Shown here one piece after another: positions 63,850 through 64,000 of a DNA stretch of 64,000 nt. Positions within the stretch are counted from its first letter, which is position 1. The number at the start of each line of letters is the position of its first letter. The stretch is taken from assembly GCF_009906955.1 (NCBI RefSeq), contig NZ_CP047657.1, forward strand, positions 1-64,000, read 5' to 3'. The position numbers and the translations under genes were made by a program. The notes under the pieces are model-generated. The model was not told where the DNA came from and made no database searches. It was given only the letters and a program-made list of their open reading frames with translations. This DNA comes from Paraglaciecola mesophila. GTDB lineage: Bacteria > Pseudomonadota > Gammaproteobacteria > Enterobacterales > Alteromonadaceae.

Positions 63850-64000
63850 ATGAGAAAGAAATTGATATGGTTTTACTTATTTCTGAACGCACTTCTCTTT
63901 GGGTGTGGGGGAGATAAAGTGGGAAGTGGAGATGAAGACCAAACAGATAATATAGATGAAATCGTCGTTACCATTGAGGCTATAGATTCAATGTGGGTGT
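63850..64000 (+). CDS. lipoprotein, start only
   Basis: ATG 63850. Lipobox LLFGCGG, then acidic linker DEDQTDNIDEIVVTIEA; continues beyond the window. Follows the subtilase by 56 bp, paralleling 3916-4617 downstream of the left subtilase. Confidence 0.6.
   Translation, partial: MRKKLIWFYLFLNALLFGCGGDKVGSGDEDQTDNIDEIVVTIEAIDSMWV

Noticed and set aside
1..64000. CRISPR array
   Set aside because: No regularly spaced direct repeats of 23-47 bp with unique spacers were seen; the repeats at 53.5-53.8 kb are palindromes at irregular spacing.
1..64000. rRNA or tRNA genes
   Set aside because: No cloverleaf with GGTTCGANTCC-type arm or rRNA core sequence was noticed on either strand by reading.

Overview
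The window is a low-GC (about 40 % by eye) accessory region of a gammaproteobacterium. The mix of IS families, secreted Rhs proteins, hipBA, HU and integron-type cassettes fits Alteromonadales (Alteromonas, Paraglaciecola or Glaciecola relatives). The order is inferred from protein character only, because there is no rRNA, tRNA or housekeeping core gene to fix it. Almost everything here is mobile, competitive or broken: antagonism modules, toxin-antitoxin genes, conjugation remnants, and at least seven IS or IS fragments.

Layout. 1-1.6 kb: end of an OLD/ABC-type ATPase overlapping an HNH nuclease (Septu/PtuAB-like defence pair). 1.8-3.8 kb: IS66 debris and a secreted hypothetical protein. 3.9-6.6 kb (minus): secreted subtilase plus lipoprotein. 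7.4-13.3 kb: truncated Rhs-related protein, then a full 1565-aa secreted Rhs protein with a unique C-terminal tip and an overlapping DUF4279-like immunity gene. 13.6-16.1 kb: a graveyard of IS66, IS3, integrase and hydrolase fragments and a 312-bp MITE-like element. 16.2-18.1 kb: hipBA. 18.1-19.5 kb: frameshifted NUC1 nuclease and a membrane protein. 19.7-25.1 kb: an unknown protein, a ribbon-helix-helix (MatP-like) protein, a PAS-PAS-GGDEF-EAL protein with two small genes, and HU. 25.4-29.5 kb (minus): 1044-aa secreted protein with a transglutaminase-like domain and a PD-(D/E)xK-like tip, plus a probable immunity gene. 30.4-31 kb: DUF6265-like gene broken in a C8 tract. 31.2-33.4 kb: IS91-family element. 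34-36.2 kb: integron-type cassettes, one hit by an intact IS30-family element. 36.5-39.1 kb: three exported proteins, including an HExxH lipoprotein and an aspartyl-protease-like protein. 39.2-40.4 kb: intact IS3-family element. 40.4-41.6 kb: intact tyrosine recombinase with palindromic sites.

41.6-45.6 kb (minus) carries type IVB (IncI/Dot-Icm-like) conjugation genes: an IcmB/DotO/TraU ATPase and a 5'-truncated IcmJ/DotN-like gene. An Rhs C-terminal toxin cassette with a candidate immunity gene (45.6-48.2 kb) is spliced against them. 49.3-51.7 kb holds a two-gene unit (NdpA-like protein plus membrane protein) that is the best candidate for an undescribed system. 52-61.6 kb looks like the maintenance part of a plasmid or ICE: UmuD with a LexA box (umuC interrupted by IS66 at codon 5), 22-bp perfect palindromes, many small unknown genes, a PAPS-reductase-like protein, an Xre/MbcA-type antitoxin and a HigA antitoxin with a decayed HigB. 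62.1-64 kb: a second subtilase plus lipoprotein pair, with a frameshift in the signal peptide.

Reading of the whole (inference): an IncI/Dot-Icm-type conjugative element and an integron-like cassette stretch have been fragmented by IS elements, while toxin/immunity cassettes and defence genes have accumulated around them.
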